Shown one piece after another: positions 1-10,174 of a stretch of DNA of 53,172 nt; position 1 is the stretch's first letter; each line of letters begins with the position of its first letter. The position numbers and the translations under genes are program-made. The notes under the pieces are model-generated. The model made no database searches. It saw only the letters and a program-made list of their open reading frames with translations, and was not told where the DNA came from. The stretch lies in assembly GCA_019873735.1 (NCBI GenBank), contig JAIOAQ010000021.1, positions 1 through 53,172 of the forward strand, written 5' to 3'. The DNA is from Chloroflexota bacterium (lineage in GTDB: Bacteria; Chloroflexota; Anaerolineae; Anaerolineales; Villigracilaceae).

Positions 1-3000
1 AGGGCGAGTTACGGGGCTGACCTGGCGGTCAAGAGCAGCCGTTTCACCCACCTCGATCCGTTTGTGGATACTGAAAGGTTTCCTCATACTGCCAGCGGAG
101 TTCAACCAGGTCTGTTTCACCCACCTCGATCCGTTTGTGGATACTGAAAGGACATCTTCAACGGCGCGACTGTTTACACGCTGGATGGTTTCACCCACCT
201 CGATCCGTTTGTGGATACTGAAAGGCCATGCGCTCCGTGTGCTGTTCAGCGACAAAAACCGTTTCACCCACCTCGATCCGTTTGTGGATACTGAAAGACC
301 GGCAGCCCAACTTGCAGGCCGGGCAGATTGGCCCGTTTCACCCACCTCGATCCGTTTGTGGATACTGAAAGCCTTAACGCCCATCACCTGCGTTATCGCT
401 GGTGGCTGGTTTCACCCACCTCGATCCGTTTGTGGATACTGAAAGGATGAAGTTATGAAAACAGCGCAAGAAATGTTTGCCGGTTTCACCCACCTCGATC
501 CGTTTGTGGATACTGAAAGTGCGTCCCGCCGTGAGCGTCATCGCCGTTTCCAATTGGTTTCACCCACCTCGATCCGTTTGTGGATACTGAAAGCTCAAAG
601 TTCTGGCGGTGCAGCAAAATGACAAGCAGTTTCACCCACCTCGATCCGTTTGTGGATACTGAAAGGATATTCGGCGTCAAGTCGCATTAATTCTTCCTTG
701 AGTTTCACCCACCTCGATCCGTTTGTGGATACTGAAAGACAGAAGCAAAGCCGTTTTGACGATGTGCAAGTGTGTTTCACCCACCTCGATCCGTTTGTGG
801 ATACTGAAAGTGAAAATTATCATGCGCCTTTCTGCGAGTAGTTGTGGTTTCACCCACCTCGATCCGTTTGTGGATACTGAAAGCGTACCAGCGACTCTCA
901 CCGCCGACACTTTTTAGTAGTTTCACCCACCTCGATCCGTTTGTGGATACTGAAAGCATTTCCAACCGAGACCGTCGCGCAGGTGTTCCAGAGTTTCACC
1001 CACCTCGATCCGTTTGTGGATACTGAAAGGCTCAACAAAACGCTGACGGTGGATTGCGAAAATAAAAGTTTCACCCACCTCGATCCGTTTGTGGATACTG
1101 AAAGTTTAGCGCCTCAATGGCCGCCTTCACAACGTTTTTCAGTTTCACCCACCTCGATCCGTTTGTGGATACTGAAAGCAGGAGTGCACTGCTTCCATAG
1201 CGGATGTCGGTAACCGTTTCACCCACCTCGATCCGTTTGTGGATACTGAAAGTGTGTGCTGGTCAGTTTTACCGCTGTGTCCGCTGTACGTTTCACCCAC
1301 CTCGATCCGTTTGTGGATACTGAAAGGTATAAGGATTTGGCGCTGGTGGCTAACGAGATCATTGTTTCACCCACCTCGATCCGTTTGTGGATACTGAAAG
1401 CGTGAAAAGCAACACCATCGGGACGATTTGCCGCGATGTTTCACCCACCTCGATCCGTTTGTGGATACTGAAAGGGCGGTGACGGCGCGGGCGCAACAGG
1501 TGCAGGCAATTGTTTCACCCACCTCGATCCGTTTGTGGATACTGAAAGGCGGTTGGGGCGCTGCCTGGGCACGGGAACGGGGCGAGTTTCACCCACCTCG
1601 ATCCGTTTGTGGATACTGAAAGGAAAAGACAACGTAAATATCTAGCTTTCGTGCTATCGTTTCACCCACCTCGATCCGTTTGTGGATACTGAAAGGAAAA
1701 GACAACGTAAATATCTAGCTTTCGTGCTATCAGTTTCACCCACCTCGATCCGTTTGTGGATACTGAAAGTCCGTTTGTCGAATTTGATAAACAATTTCCA
1801 CATCATAGTTTCACCCACCTCGATCCGTTTGTGGATACTGAAAGGACAGAAAGGAGTACTATGAAAGATAAGGTTGTCGGTAAAGTTTCACCCACCTCGA
1901 TCCGTTTGTGGATACTGAAAGGATTAATGGGGTGACGGCGCTGCGGCGGGTGGGGGTGTTTCACCCACCTCGATCCGTTTGTGGATACTGAAAGTAATTG
2001 CGATGATGGGTGCCATCGCGCTGATTGCCGCGTTTCACCCACCTCGATCCGTTTGTGGATACTGAAAGGCTTACTCTCTCCACCCGCCACGGAATTCTTG
2101 CTACCGGTTTCACCCACCTCGATCCGTTTGTGGATACTGAAAGATCTTTTCGGCGATTGCCGTAATCGCCGCCTGCACCTCGTTTCACCCACCTCGATCC
2201 GTTTGTGGATACTGAAAGACCCGCTGGGGCGCGCGCCCGGCGCGGCGTTGTGGGCGTTTCACCCACCTCGATCCGTTTGTGGATACTGAAAGCGAGAGTG
2301 GCGGCGAGATCTGGTGGTCGACGTCTAGCGTTTCACCCACCTCGATCCGTTTGTGGATACTGAAAGGCGCTGATTGCTTTCATCCAGCGGGCAGTCGGCT
2401 ATAGTTTCACCCACCTCGATCCGTTTGTGGATACTGAAAGAACGCGGACATGCCCGCGCTTTGAATTTGCCCCATTGCGCGTTTCACCCACCTCGATCCG
2501 TTTGTGGATACTGAAAGAGGTATCAATTGATACTTTGATTTCTCTTGACCAAGTTTCACCCACCTCGATCCGTTTGTGGATACTGAAAGGGTGGCAAGCG
2601 CAAGGTATTGCAGCGGAGGTAGATAAGTTTCACCCACCTCGATCCGTTTGTGGATACTGAAAGAGAATCGTTGAACAGCGGATTTTACCGTGTGCATAAG
2701 TTTCACCCACCTCGATCCGTTTGTGGATACTGAAAGGGTATCCTCAACTCGAAGTGCAAATGCGGACCCGTCGTTTCACCCACCTCGATCCGTTTGTGGA
2801 TACTGAAAGCTGGATTGTCGCAACGGCTTTTCTTTGAAATTTGCCGGTTTCACCCACCTCGATCCGTTTGTGGATACTGAAAGGAAAACGCGCCGGGCTA
2901 GACGCTATCTCCGCTTGCTGTTTCACCCACCTCGATCCGTTTGTGGATACTGAAAGGGCGCAAATTGTGATTAATGCGTGGACGGCAATTAGTTTCACCC

Positions 3001-6000
3001 ACCTCGATCCGTTTGTGGATACTGAAAGTGACGCGCTCCTCAATATCACGAAGCAATCGCTTAAGTTTCACCCACCTCGATCCGTTTGTGGATACTGAAA
3101 GGGCGCTCGAAAATGTTTCCGTCGCCGGGTTAAACCGTTGTTTCACCCACCTCGATCCGTTTGTGGATACTGAAAGCGTGGAAGGATGGCAAGTTTGCAC
3201 TGAGTGACATTGTGTTTCACCCACCTCGATCCGTTTGTGGATACTGAAAGAACATCCGCGCAAATTTCGCGAATGCGGGGATAAAGTTTCACCCACCTCG
3301 ATCCGTTTGTGGATACTGAAAGGCAGATGCTTGAGCGTGATGCTGAGATTTGCGTCCGCCTGTTTCACCCACCTCGATCCGTTTGTGGATACTGAAAGTC
3401 GTGAACGAGAGAAGAACTATGGCCGCCACGTCATGTTTCACCCACCTCGATCCGTTTGTGGATACTGAAAGTGCGCTTTTCCTCTGGTGACGCTTTTACC
3501 CCACCCCGTTTCACCCACCTCGATCCGTTTGTGGATACTGAAAGAGTGCCAATCGCGCTAACCTCTCAGCCTGCTCTTCAGTTTCACCCACCTCGATCCG
3601 TTTGTGGATACTGAAAGCATACAAATCCGGCTTGTTAACTTTGTACTGCGCTGGTTTCACCCACCTCGATCCGTTTGTGGATACTGAAAGGTTTTCGGGT
3701 CGCGGCTGGTATACGAAATCTGGTAAGTTTCACCCACCTCGATCCGTTTGTGGATACTGAAAGGAAAAATGGCAATCATTACCTGCACGGGCAATTTGCT
3801 GTTTCACCCACCTCGATCCGTTTGTGGATACTGAAAGTTGTGGAATGAACTTGGACGCTTCGCCGCGCAAAATCTAGTTTCACCCACCTCGATCCGTTTG
3901 TGGATACTGAAAGTGGCCTGGTACGTCATCTGGATATTCCGTTGAAATTGTTTCACCCACCTCGATCCGTTTGTGGATACTGAAAGTTAATCGAGGAGGT
4001 TAGGCGGTTGGAAGGGATGGATGTTTCACCCACCTCGATCCGTTTGTGGATACTGAAAGGATGCTGATGCTGGCGCTGGCTGAGGAAGCCCAACTGGTTT
4101 CACCCACCTCGATCCGTTTGTGGATACTGAAAGCGGAAGCAGGTGACAACAAAAATCGTCCGCAACGCGGGTTTCACCCACCTCGATCCGTTTGTGGATA
4201 CTGAAAGGATGACAGTGTGGCTGCCGAAATCTATCAGGCTATGTTTCACCCACCTCGATCCGTTTGTGGATACTGAAAGGATAGCCATCGTTACCGCATT
4301 GCGCAGGGTTGCCGGTTTCACCCACCTCGATCCGTTTGTGGATACTGAAAGTGCGCAACAGGACATGGTGGCGCTGCGGGCGGTGATGTTTCACCCACCT
4401 CGATCCGTTTGTGGATACTGAAAGACAATTACTGTTCGCAGTCCGTGCATCAGCATTGCTGTTTCACCCACCTCGATCCGTTTGTGGATACTGAAAGGTA
4501 AGATGTGCCGGGCGGAACTTGGGCGCGTGTATCTGTTTCACCCACCTCGATCCGTTTGTGGATACTGAAAGTACTGTAGCGTGGAAGTATCATTGTTGAG
4601 CAACTGCGTTTCACCCACCTCGATCCGTTTGTGGATACTGAAAGAGTAGTAGCAGCGCAGCCGGCGTCTCCAGTACAAGGTTTCACCCACCTCGATCCGT
4701 TTGTGGATACTGAAAGACGTGGTAGAGCGGCTCCAGCAGCAGCGCAAACGTGTTTCACCCACCTCGATCCGTTTGTGGATACTGAAAGTCTTCCAACTTC
4801 TTGACATCCGCGCCGACCAATTTCGTTTCACCCACCTCGATCCGTTTGTGGATACTGAAAGGATGATGACGGTCGAACCGAGTATGCCACCAAGCCATGT
4901 TTCACCCACCTCGATCCGTTTGTGGATACTGAAAGGCGATTTTGTAGTTTGTCGTATCCACGCTCGCAAACGTTTCACCCACCTCGATCCGTTTGTGGAT
5001 ACTGAAAGTTCATAATATTTCCAGCGATTTCATCGCGGAACAATGTTTCACCCACCTCGATCCGTTTGTGGATACTGAAAGATCGTGGCGGTGTTCGTTT
5101 GGTTTGTATTGGAGATGTTTCACCCACCTCGATCCGTTTGTGGATACTGAAAGGTTGAGGTCGGAAATTGCGGCGGCGCGGGGGGAGGCGTTTCACCCAC
5201 CTCGATCCGTTTGTGGATACTGAAAGGGCGTGGCAGCGGTATGCGTGGCCGGAGTGGGGGGGGTTTCACCCACCTCGATCCGTTTGTGGATACTGAAAGC
5301 GTTTTATCAGCCCGCCGCTAACAGCGGGCTGCAAGAGGTTTCACCCACCTCGATCCGTTTGTGGATACTGAAAGTTACACCAAAACGGAGTTGATCGCTT
5401 CGGCAATATGTTTCACCCACCTCGATCCGTTTGTGGATACTGAAAGCAAGGTAACATGCGTCTTGAATACACCGCCGACCAGAGTTTCACCCACCTCGAT
5501 CCGTTTGTGGATACTGAAAGCAGGCGCAGATTTTAGCGGCGGTGTTCGCTTCGTCAAGTTTCACCCACCTCGATCCGTTTGTGGATACTGAAAGGTATCT
5601 TCGCGCGGCTTTTTCGATTACGTCAAAGATGGTTTCACCCACCTCGATCCGTTTGTGGATACTGAAAGGAAAATCCCCCTTCCCCCGCCGGCCGAGCAAA
5701 AGCGGTTTCACCCACCTCGATCCGTTTGTGGATACTGAAAGATCGTTGCCGTTGATTTTTTGACCACCGGCCAACTTGAAGTTTCACCCACCTCGATCCG
5801 TTTGTGGATACTGAAAGCGTACCCGATACTCCCCTCCGTCAGCGCCCCATCCCGTTTCACCCACCTCGATCCGTTTGTGGATACTGAAAGGGTCATCTCT
5901 CACCTCCACGATCCGAGTTTAATCTCGTTTCACCCACCTCGATCCGTTTGTGGATACTGAAAGATCTGGACCTGCGGAATCTTGGCACTGTCCAGCGTCG

Positions 6001-8827
6001 TTTCACCCACCTCGATCCGTTTGTGGATACTGAAAGACCCCATACAGCACCACCTGAAACCAGTTCCCCACACGGTTTCACCCACCTCGATCCGTTTGTG
6101 GATACTGAAAGGCCGCCTGCACCCCCTTCAGCACCACCCGCCCATCCGGTTTCACCCACCTCGATCCGTTTGTGGATACTGAAAGGAAGGTTGTAGCGAA
6201 CATACGCCTCGCCTTCACCGCGTTTCACCCACCTCGATCCGTTTGTGGATACTGAAAGACTTTGACGGCGTGACCAGCGTCAGGCTGGTCGCAGGTTTCA
6301 CCCACCTCGATCCGTTTGTGGATACTGAAAGGTGGCGGCGGAAGGAAGGAAAAAGCAGGGCGGGGTGGTTTCACCCACCTCGATCCGTTTGTGGATACTG
6401 AAAGTGCCTTCCGCCGCAGGAAGGCAGTTTAGCGGCGGTGTTTCACCCACCTCGATCCGTTTGTGGATACTGAAAGACGCAAGCCACCTTTTCATTGATC
6501 TGCTGCACGGCTTGTTTCACCCACCTCGATCCGTTTGTGGATACTGAAAGTCACCGACCGCTTTCGTTTCTTTTTCGTCTGCCATCGTTTCACCCACCTC
6601 GATCCGTTTGTGGATACTGAAAGGGAAACAACAGAAATCGGCTCTGGCGGCCCGTACTGGTTTCACCCACCTCGATCCGTTTGTGGATACTGAAAGGGGT
6701 TCGGCAATAAATACCGCGTGCTCTCTCAAAGCGGTTTCACCCACCTCGATCCGTTTGTGGATACTGAAAGGTTTTGTCATAATATGTATTTCCGTTGTCG
6801 CCCGTCCGTTTCACCCACCTCGATCCGTTTGTGGATACTGAAAGGTCAAATTATACCACTTATACCACCGCCTGACAGAAGTTTCACCCACCTCGATCCG
6901 TTTGTGGATACTGAAAGATGCGCTGGTAGAGTGCGAGTGCAGCGGCCGCGTTGGTTTCACCCACCTCGATCCGTTTGTGGATACTGAAAGACGCTATCGC
7001 TCGCTCGGCGGATATACAGCCCGTCCGTTTCACCCACCTCGATCCGTTTGTGGATACTGAAAGGGGGGTGGGGGTGCGGGGGCGGGGGGCGGCGGGGGGG
7101 TTCACCCACCTCGATCCGTTTGTGGATACTGAAAGGTGCCAGAGTGATACAAGTGCAAGGGCGGCTGTTATGTGTTTCACCCACCTCGATCCGTTTGTGG
7201 ATACTGAAAGGTCCTCCTCCACGCTCACAATCTCCGCCGCCTCACTGTTTCACCCACCTCGATCCGTTTGTGGATACTGAAAGATCGGAAGACGAAATAA
7301 GCGAAATTATGAATGGTCGCGTTTCACCCACCTCGATCCGTTTGTGGATACTGAAAGGCCGAGCGAGAAGGCCCTCGCCGAAATCGGATACAGGTTTCAC
7401 CCACCTCGATCCGTTTGTGGATACTGAAAGGCATAATATACGACGGCCCCGCCGCGGAAATGGGCCGGTTTCACCCACCTCGATCCGTTTGTGGATACTG
7501 AAAGTCCGGCGCTTGAACCTGCGGCCAGCGTAAACAAGATGTTTCACCCACCTCGATCCGTTTGTGGATACTGAAAGTTGGAAATCTCGCCATCGGCGGC
7601 GCGCGCCTCTTCGTGTTTCACCCACCTCGATCCGTTTGTGGATACTGAAAGGCTTGGTTGTTGGCGCACTACGTAGCTACCGCTACGTAGTTTCACCCAC
7701 CTCGATCCGTTTGTGGATACTGAAAGCTGGCTTAATCAGCAGACCGCCGCCACGCGCGTAGAGTTTCACCCACCTCGATCCGTTTGTGGATACTGAAAGC
7801 CGACCGCCGCCGCGTCAAAATCCTGCTCGACCGTCAGTTTCACCCACCTCGATCCGTTTGTGGATACTGAAAGGGGTATGCGGCGGGGGAGGCGACGATG
7901 TGCCGACTGGTTTCACCCACCTCGATCCGTTTGTGGATACTGAAAGATCTGCAGATAAACAGCGTGACGGTGACGCTGGACGTTTCACCCACCTCGATCC
8001 GTTTGTGGATACTGAAAGTGCTCATATTAGACGCGATCCTCAAGATCGCGTTCGGTTTCACCCACCTCGATCCGTTTGTGGATACTGAAAGCTCCGCTTC
8101 GCCTTGCCCCCGCACCCCCGCCCCCGCGTTTCACCCACCTCGATCCGTTTGTGGATACTGAAAGCCAGCCGGCCAGCGGGCGACTCCTCACTGCCTCTTC
8201 GTTTCACCCACCTCGATCCGTTTGTGGATACTGAAAGCGTGCCGCAGCGCCGTCCGCTGCAGGTGCAGCCGCAGTTTCACCCACCTCGATCCGTTTGTGG
8301 ATACTGAAAGCACACCTCCACCACCGTCCACGGTCCACCGTCCCCCGTTTCACCCACCTCGATCCGTTTGTGGATACTGAAAGGGCGAAGGCGCTGGCGG
8401 GGGCAATTGCCGGGCTGGTGGTTTCACCCACCTCGGTCCGTTTGTGGATACTGAAAGGACAGAAAGGAAAGCTTTATGAAGGACAAGGATAAAGGTTTCA
8501 CCCACCTCGATCCGTTTGTGGATACTGAAAGCAGGGGAGTTGACGGACTGGGGCGATGTGGCGAGCCAGTTTCACCCACCTCGATCCGTTTGTGGATACT
8601 GAAAGTGCAAACATTGGGGCGACGTTTGGGCGGCGCGGTAGGGTTTCACCCACCTCGATCCGTTTGTGGATACTGAAAGTTTTCGGTAATTTCATCGGTC
8701 ATTTTTCAAGTCCTTTGTTTCACCCACCTCGATCCGTTTGTGGATACTGAAAGATGGTCAAGGCGTCATCGTGGTTGATGGTGTCATGTTGTTTCACCCA
8801 CCTCGATCCGTTTGTGGATACTGAAAG
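1..8827 (+). CRISPR. Very large CRISPR array, 120 full repeats, open at the left edge
   Basis: A 37-bp repeat (begins GTTTCACCCACC, ends GATACTGAAAG) occurs 120 times, first at 41-77 and last at 8791-8827, with unique spacers of 35-40 bp. The two bases at 1-2 match the end of another repeat, so the array continues to the left. All repeats look identical except the one at 7099 (T2 to G) and the one at 8421 (A16 to G). A weak ATCC/GGAT stem lies inside the repeat. The GAAAG 3' end and the decayed repeat at the right end indicate transcription on the + strand with the leader off the left edge. No cas genes are in the window. The 37-bp length fits class 1 systems such as I-D or III-B, but the type cannot be assigned here. 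Confidence 0.99.
1586..1732 (+). repeat. Two adjacent repeat-spacer units with the same spacer
   Basis: Spacers 1623-1658 (36 bp) and 1696-1732 (37 bp) are identical except that the second has one extra A at its 3' end. Both start GAAAAGACAACG and end TTCGTGCTATC. Confidence 0.95.
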
Positions 8828-8863
8828 TCTCTCGCCGTCTACGGTCAATCGTCCACCGTCCAT

Positions 8864-8900
8864 ATTTCACCTGTCTCAATCCGTTTGCATCTCTTCCCCG
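8864..8900 (+). repeat. Degenerate terminal CRISPR repeat
   Basis: It sits exactly one 36-bp spacer (8828-8863) after the last perfect repeat. It matches the consensus at 19 of the first 24 positions (ATTTCACC, then CAATCCGTTTG), and the last 13 positions are mostly lost. A decayed last repeat is typical of the leader-distal end, so it orients the array. Confidence 0.85.
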
Positions 8901-8964
8901 CCGCGTTTTGAGAGCACACCTTTTGCAATTTGCAAATTTTCTCTCCCCCAAAAGCCGAACTTTG

Positions 8965-8973
8965 TGATATACT
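8965..8973 (+). promoter_or_regulatory. Extended -10 promoter of the rpsF operon
   Basis: TGATATACT is an extended -10 element (TG-N-TATACT) about 95 bp before rpsF. No good -35 is visible at normal spacing, as is common for extended -10 promoters. The 8901-9066 stretch otherwise holds only the tail of the CRISPR end, an AT-rich TTTGCAATTTGCAAA tract and the rpsF ribosome binding site. Confidence 0.45.
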
Positions 8974-9066
8974 CTGCCCGCTTTGGCACAGAGTCCTGTG
9001 CTGCTTTCCGCCCCCGGCTCGCCTACGGCGTTGTCTGGGGGCTATCCCGAGGAAAGGAGGTTCCCG

Positions 9067-9348
9067 ATGCGTAAATACGAGTTGGTTGTCTTGATTCAGC
9101 CCGACCTGGACGAGGCGTCCTTTGAGGCCGCGCTTGAAAAGATCGGCGCCTGGGTCACCGAGACCGGCGGCAGTGTGGACAAAGTAGAGCGCTGGGGACG
9201 CCGCAAACTGGCTTACCCCATCCGCAAACTGCTTGAGGCCCAATACGTCCTCTTTAACCTGACCTTGCCGCCCGCCGCCACCTCCGGCCTGGAACGCAAC
9301 CTGCGTTTCCTGGAACCGGTCATGCGGCATTTGCTGATACTGGTCTAA
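9067..9348 (+). CDS. rpsF: 30S ribosomal protein S6
   Basis: A 93-residue protein of normal S6 length, starting MRKYELVVLI and carrying the family's GxVxKVERWGRRKLAYPIRK-like stretch, followed by a YVLFNL strand. S6 binds S18 on the platform of the 30S subunit. The ATG at 9067 was chosen because AAAGGAGG lies 5 bases upstream; reading further upstream gives no S6-like sequence. It is the first gene of rpsF-ssb-rpsR, with 32 bases to ssb, and is probably driven by the extended -10 element at 8965. It begins only about 170 bp after the CRISPR array ends. Confidence 0.97.
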   Translation: MRKYELVVLIQPDLDEASFEAALEKIGAWVTETGGSVDKVERWGRRKLAYPIRKLLEAQYVLFNLTLPPAATSGLERNLRFLEPVMRHLLILV

Positions 9349-9380
9349 CCTTTGTGTATGTTGACTGCGAGGAGAACTTT

Positions 9381-9797
9381 ATGAGCCGAGGCTTGAACAA
9401 GGTCATGATTATCGGCCATTTGGGCCGCGACCCGGAAATGCGTTACACCCCCTCCGGCCGCCCGGTGACCACCTTCTCGGTGGCTGTGAGCCGCTCATGG
9501 AATACATCCGACGGCGAGCGTCACGCCGAGACAGAGTGGTTCAATGTCGTCACCTGGGGTAATCTGGCCGAAATTTGCAAACAGTACCTGACCAAAGGTC
9601 AACAAGTCTATGTCGAAGGTCGTCTGCAGACCCGGCGCTGGGAAGACAAAGAAGGCAACAAACACACCAGCGTAGAAGTCGTGGCCAGCGAAATGATGAT
9701 GCTGGGCGACCGCCGCGACGCCAATCAGGTTCAAGGCGAACTGCTGGTGGAAGACGGCGAACCGGCTGCCGATGACCAGGATGAATTCCCGTTCTAA
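9381..9797 (+). CDS. ssb: Single-stranded DNA-binding protein
   Basis: A 138-residue SSB. The OB-fold starts MSRGLNKVMIIGHLGRDPEMRYTPSG-like and continues through the typical TEWFNVVTWGNLAE and KGQQVYVEGRLQTRRW motifs. The C-terminal tail is acidic and ends DEFPF, the tip that recruits partner repair and replication proteins. It coats ssDNA in replication, repair and recombination. ATG 9381 was chosen because an AGGAG site lies just upstream; the in-frame GTG at 9354 has no ribosome binding site and would add nine non-conserved residues. It lies between rpsF and rpsR, the classical order. Confidence 0.97.
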   Translation: MSRGLNKVMIIGHLGRDPEMRYTPSGRPVTTFSVAVSRSWNTSDGERHAETEWFNVVTWGNLAEICKQYLTKGQQVYVEGRLQTRRWEDKEGNKHTSVEVVASEMMMLGDRRDANQVQGELLVEDGEPAADDQDEFPF

Positions 9798-9826
9798 TGT
9801 GAACGGCAAGTTTATGGAGAAATACT

Positions 9827-10117
9827 ATGCCCGAAGAACGTTTGAGAAACGAAGGCAATGGCGAGCAGACTCAGGAGCGCCGTTACTACGCCCGCCCCAA
9901 AGTCTGCCAGTTTTGCACAGATAAACAACTGACCATTGATTACAAGAAAGTGGACCTGCTGCGCCGCTTCATCACCGACGACGGCAAAATTCGCCCCCGG
10001 CGGCAAACCGGCACCTGCGCCCGGCATCAACGCCAGATTGCGAATGCCGTCAAGCAGGCCCGTCACATTGCGCTCTTACCCTACACCGGCAAGTACTGGG
10101 AAGAGGGCTACTCATAA
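9827..10117 (+). CDS. rpsR: 30S ribosomal protein S18
   Basis: A 96-residue S18. The core contains [28 protein letters not shown] and the C-terminal [23 protein letters not shown] helix. The CxxC plus a later Cys suggests the zinc-binding (C+) form. A 15-residue charged N-terminal extension precedes the core. It is 29 bases after ssb with GGAG before the start. The usual fourth member of this cluster, rplI, does not follow; a PPIase gene does. Confidence 0.97.
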   Translation: MPEERLRNEGNGEQTQERRYYARPKVCQFCTDKQLTIDYKKVDLLRRFITDDGKIRPRRQTGTCARHQRQIANAVKQARHIALLPYTGKYWEEGYS

Positions 10118-10174
10118 TGCCAGACAGCGGCGGGGCAGAGAAGCGCCCCGCCCTGTTGCAATGAGGTACTTTTT

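Noticed and set aside
5521..6439. Spacers 5521-5557 and 6405-6439 share TTTAGCGGCGGT
   Set aside because: A single 12-base match is about what chance gives among 120 spacers, and the rest does not align.
62..8750. Many open reading frames across the first 8.8 kb with repeated peptide words such as FTHLDPFVDTE or SVSTNGSRWVK
   Set aside because: They are translations of the CRISPR repeat on both strands; spacers shift the frame and no ribosome binding sites or protein features exist.
8754..9066. Upstream in-frame extensions and an ORF spanning the array end and the start of rpsF
   Set aside because: The rpsF start at 9067 has a perfect ribosome binding site; the upstream part is repeat and promoter DNA.
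10118..10174. Expected rplI (ribosomal protein L9) after rpsR
   Set aside because: The gap is only 57 bases and the next gene is a PPIase; rplI must be elsewhere.
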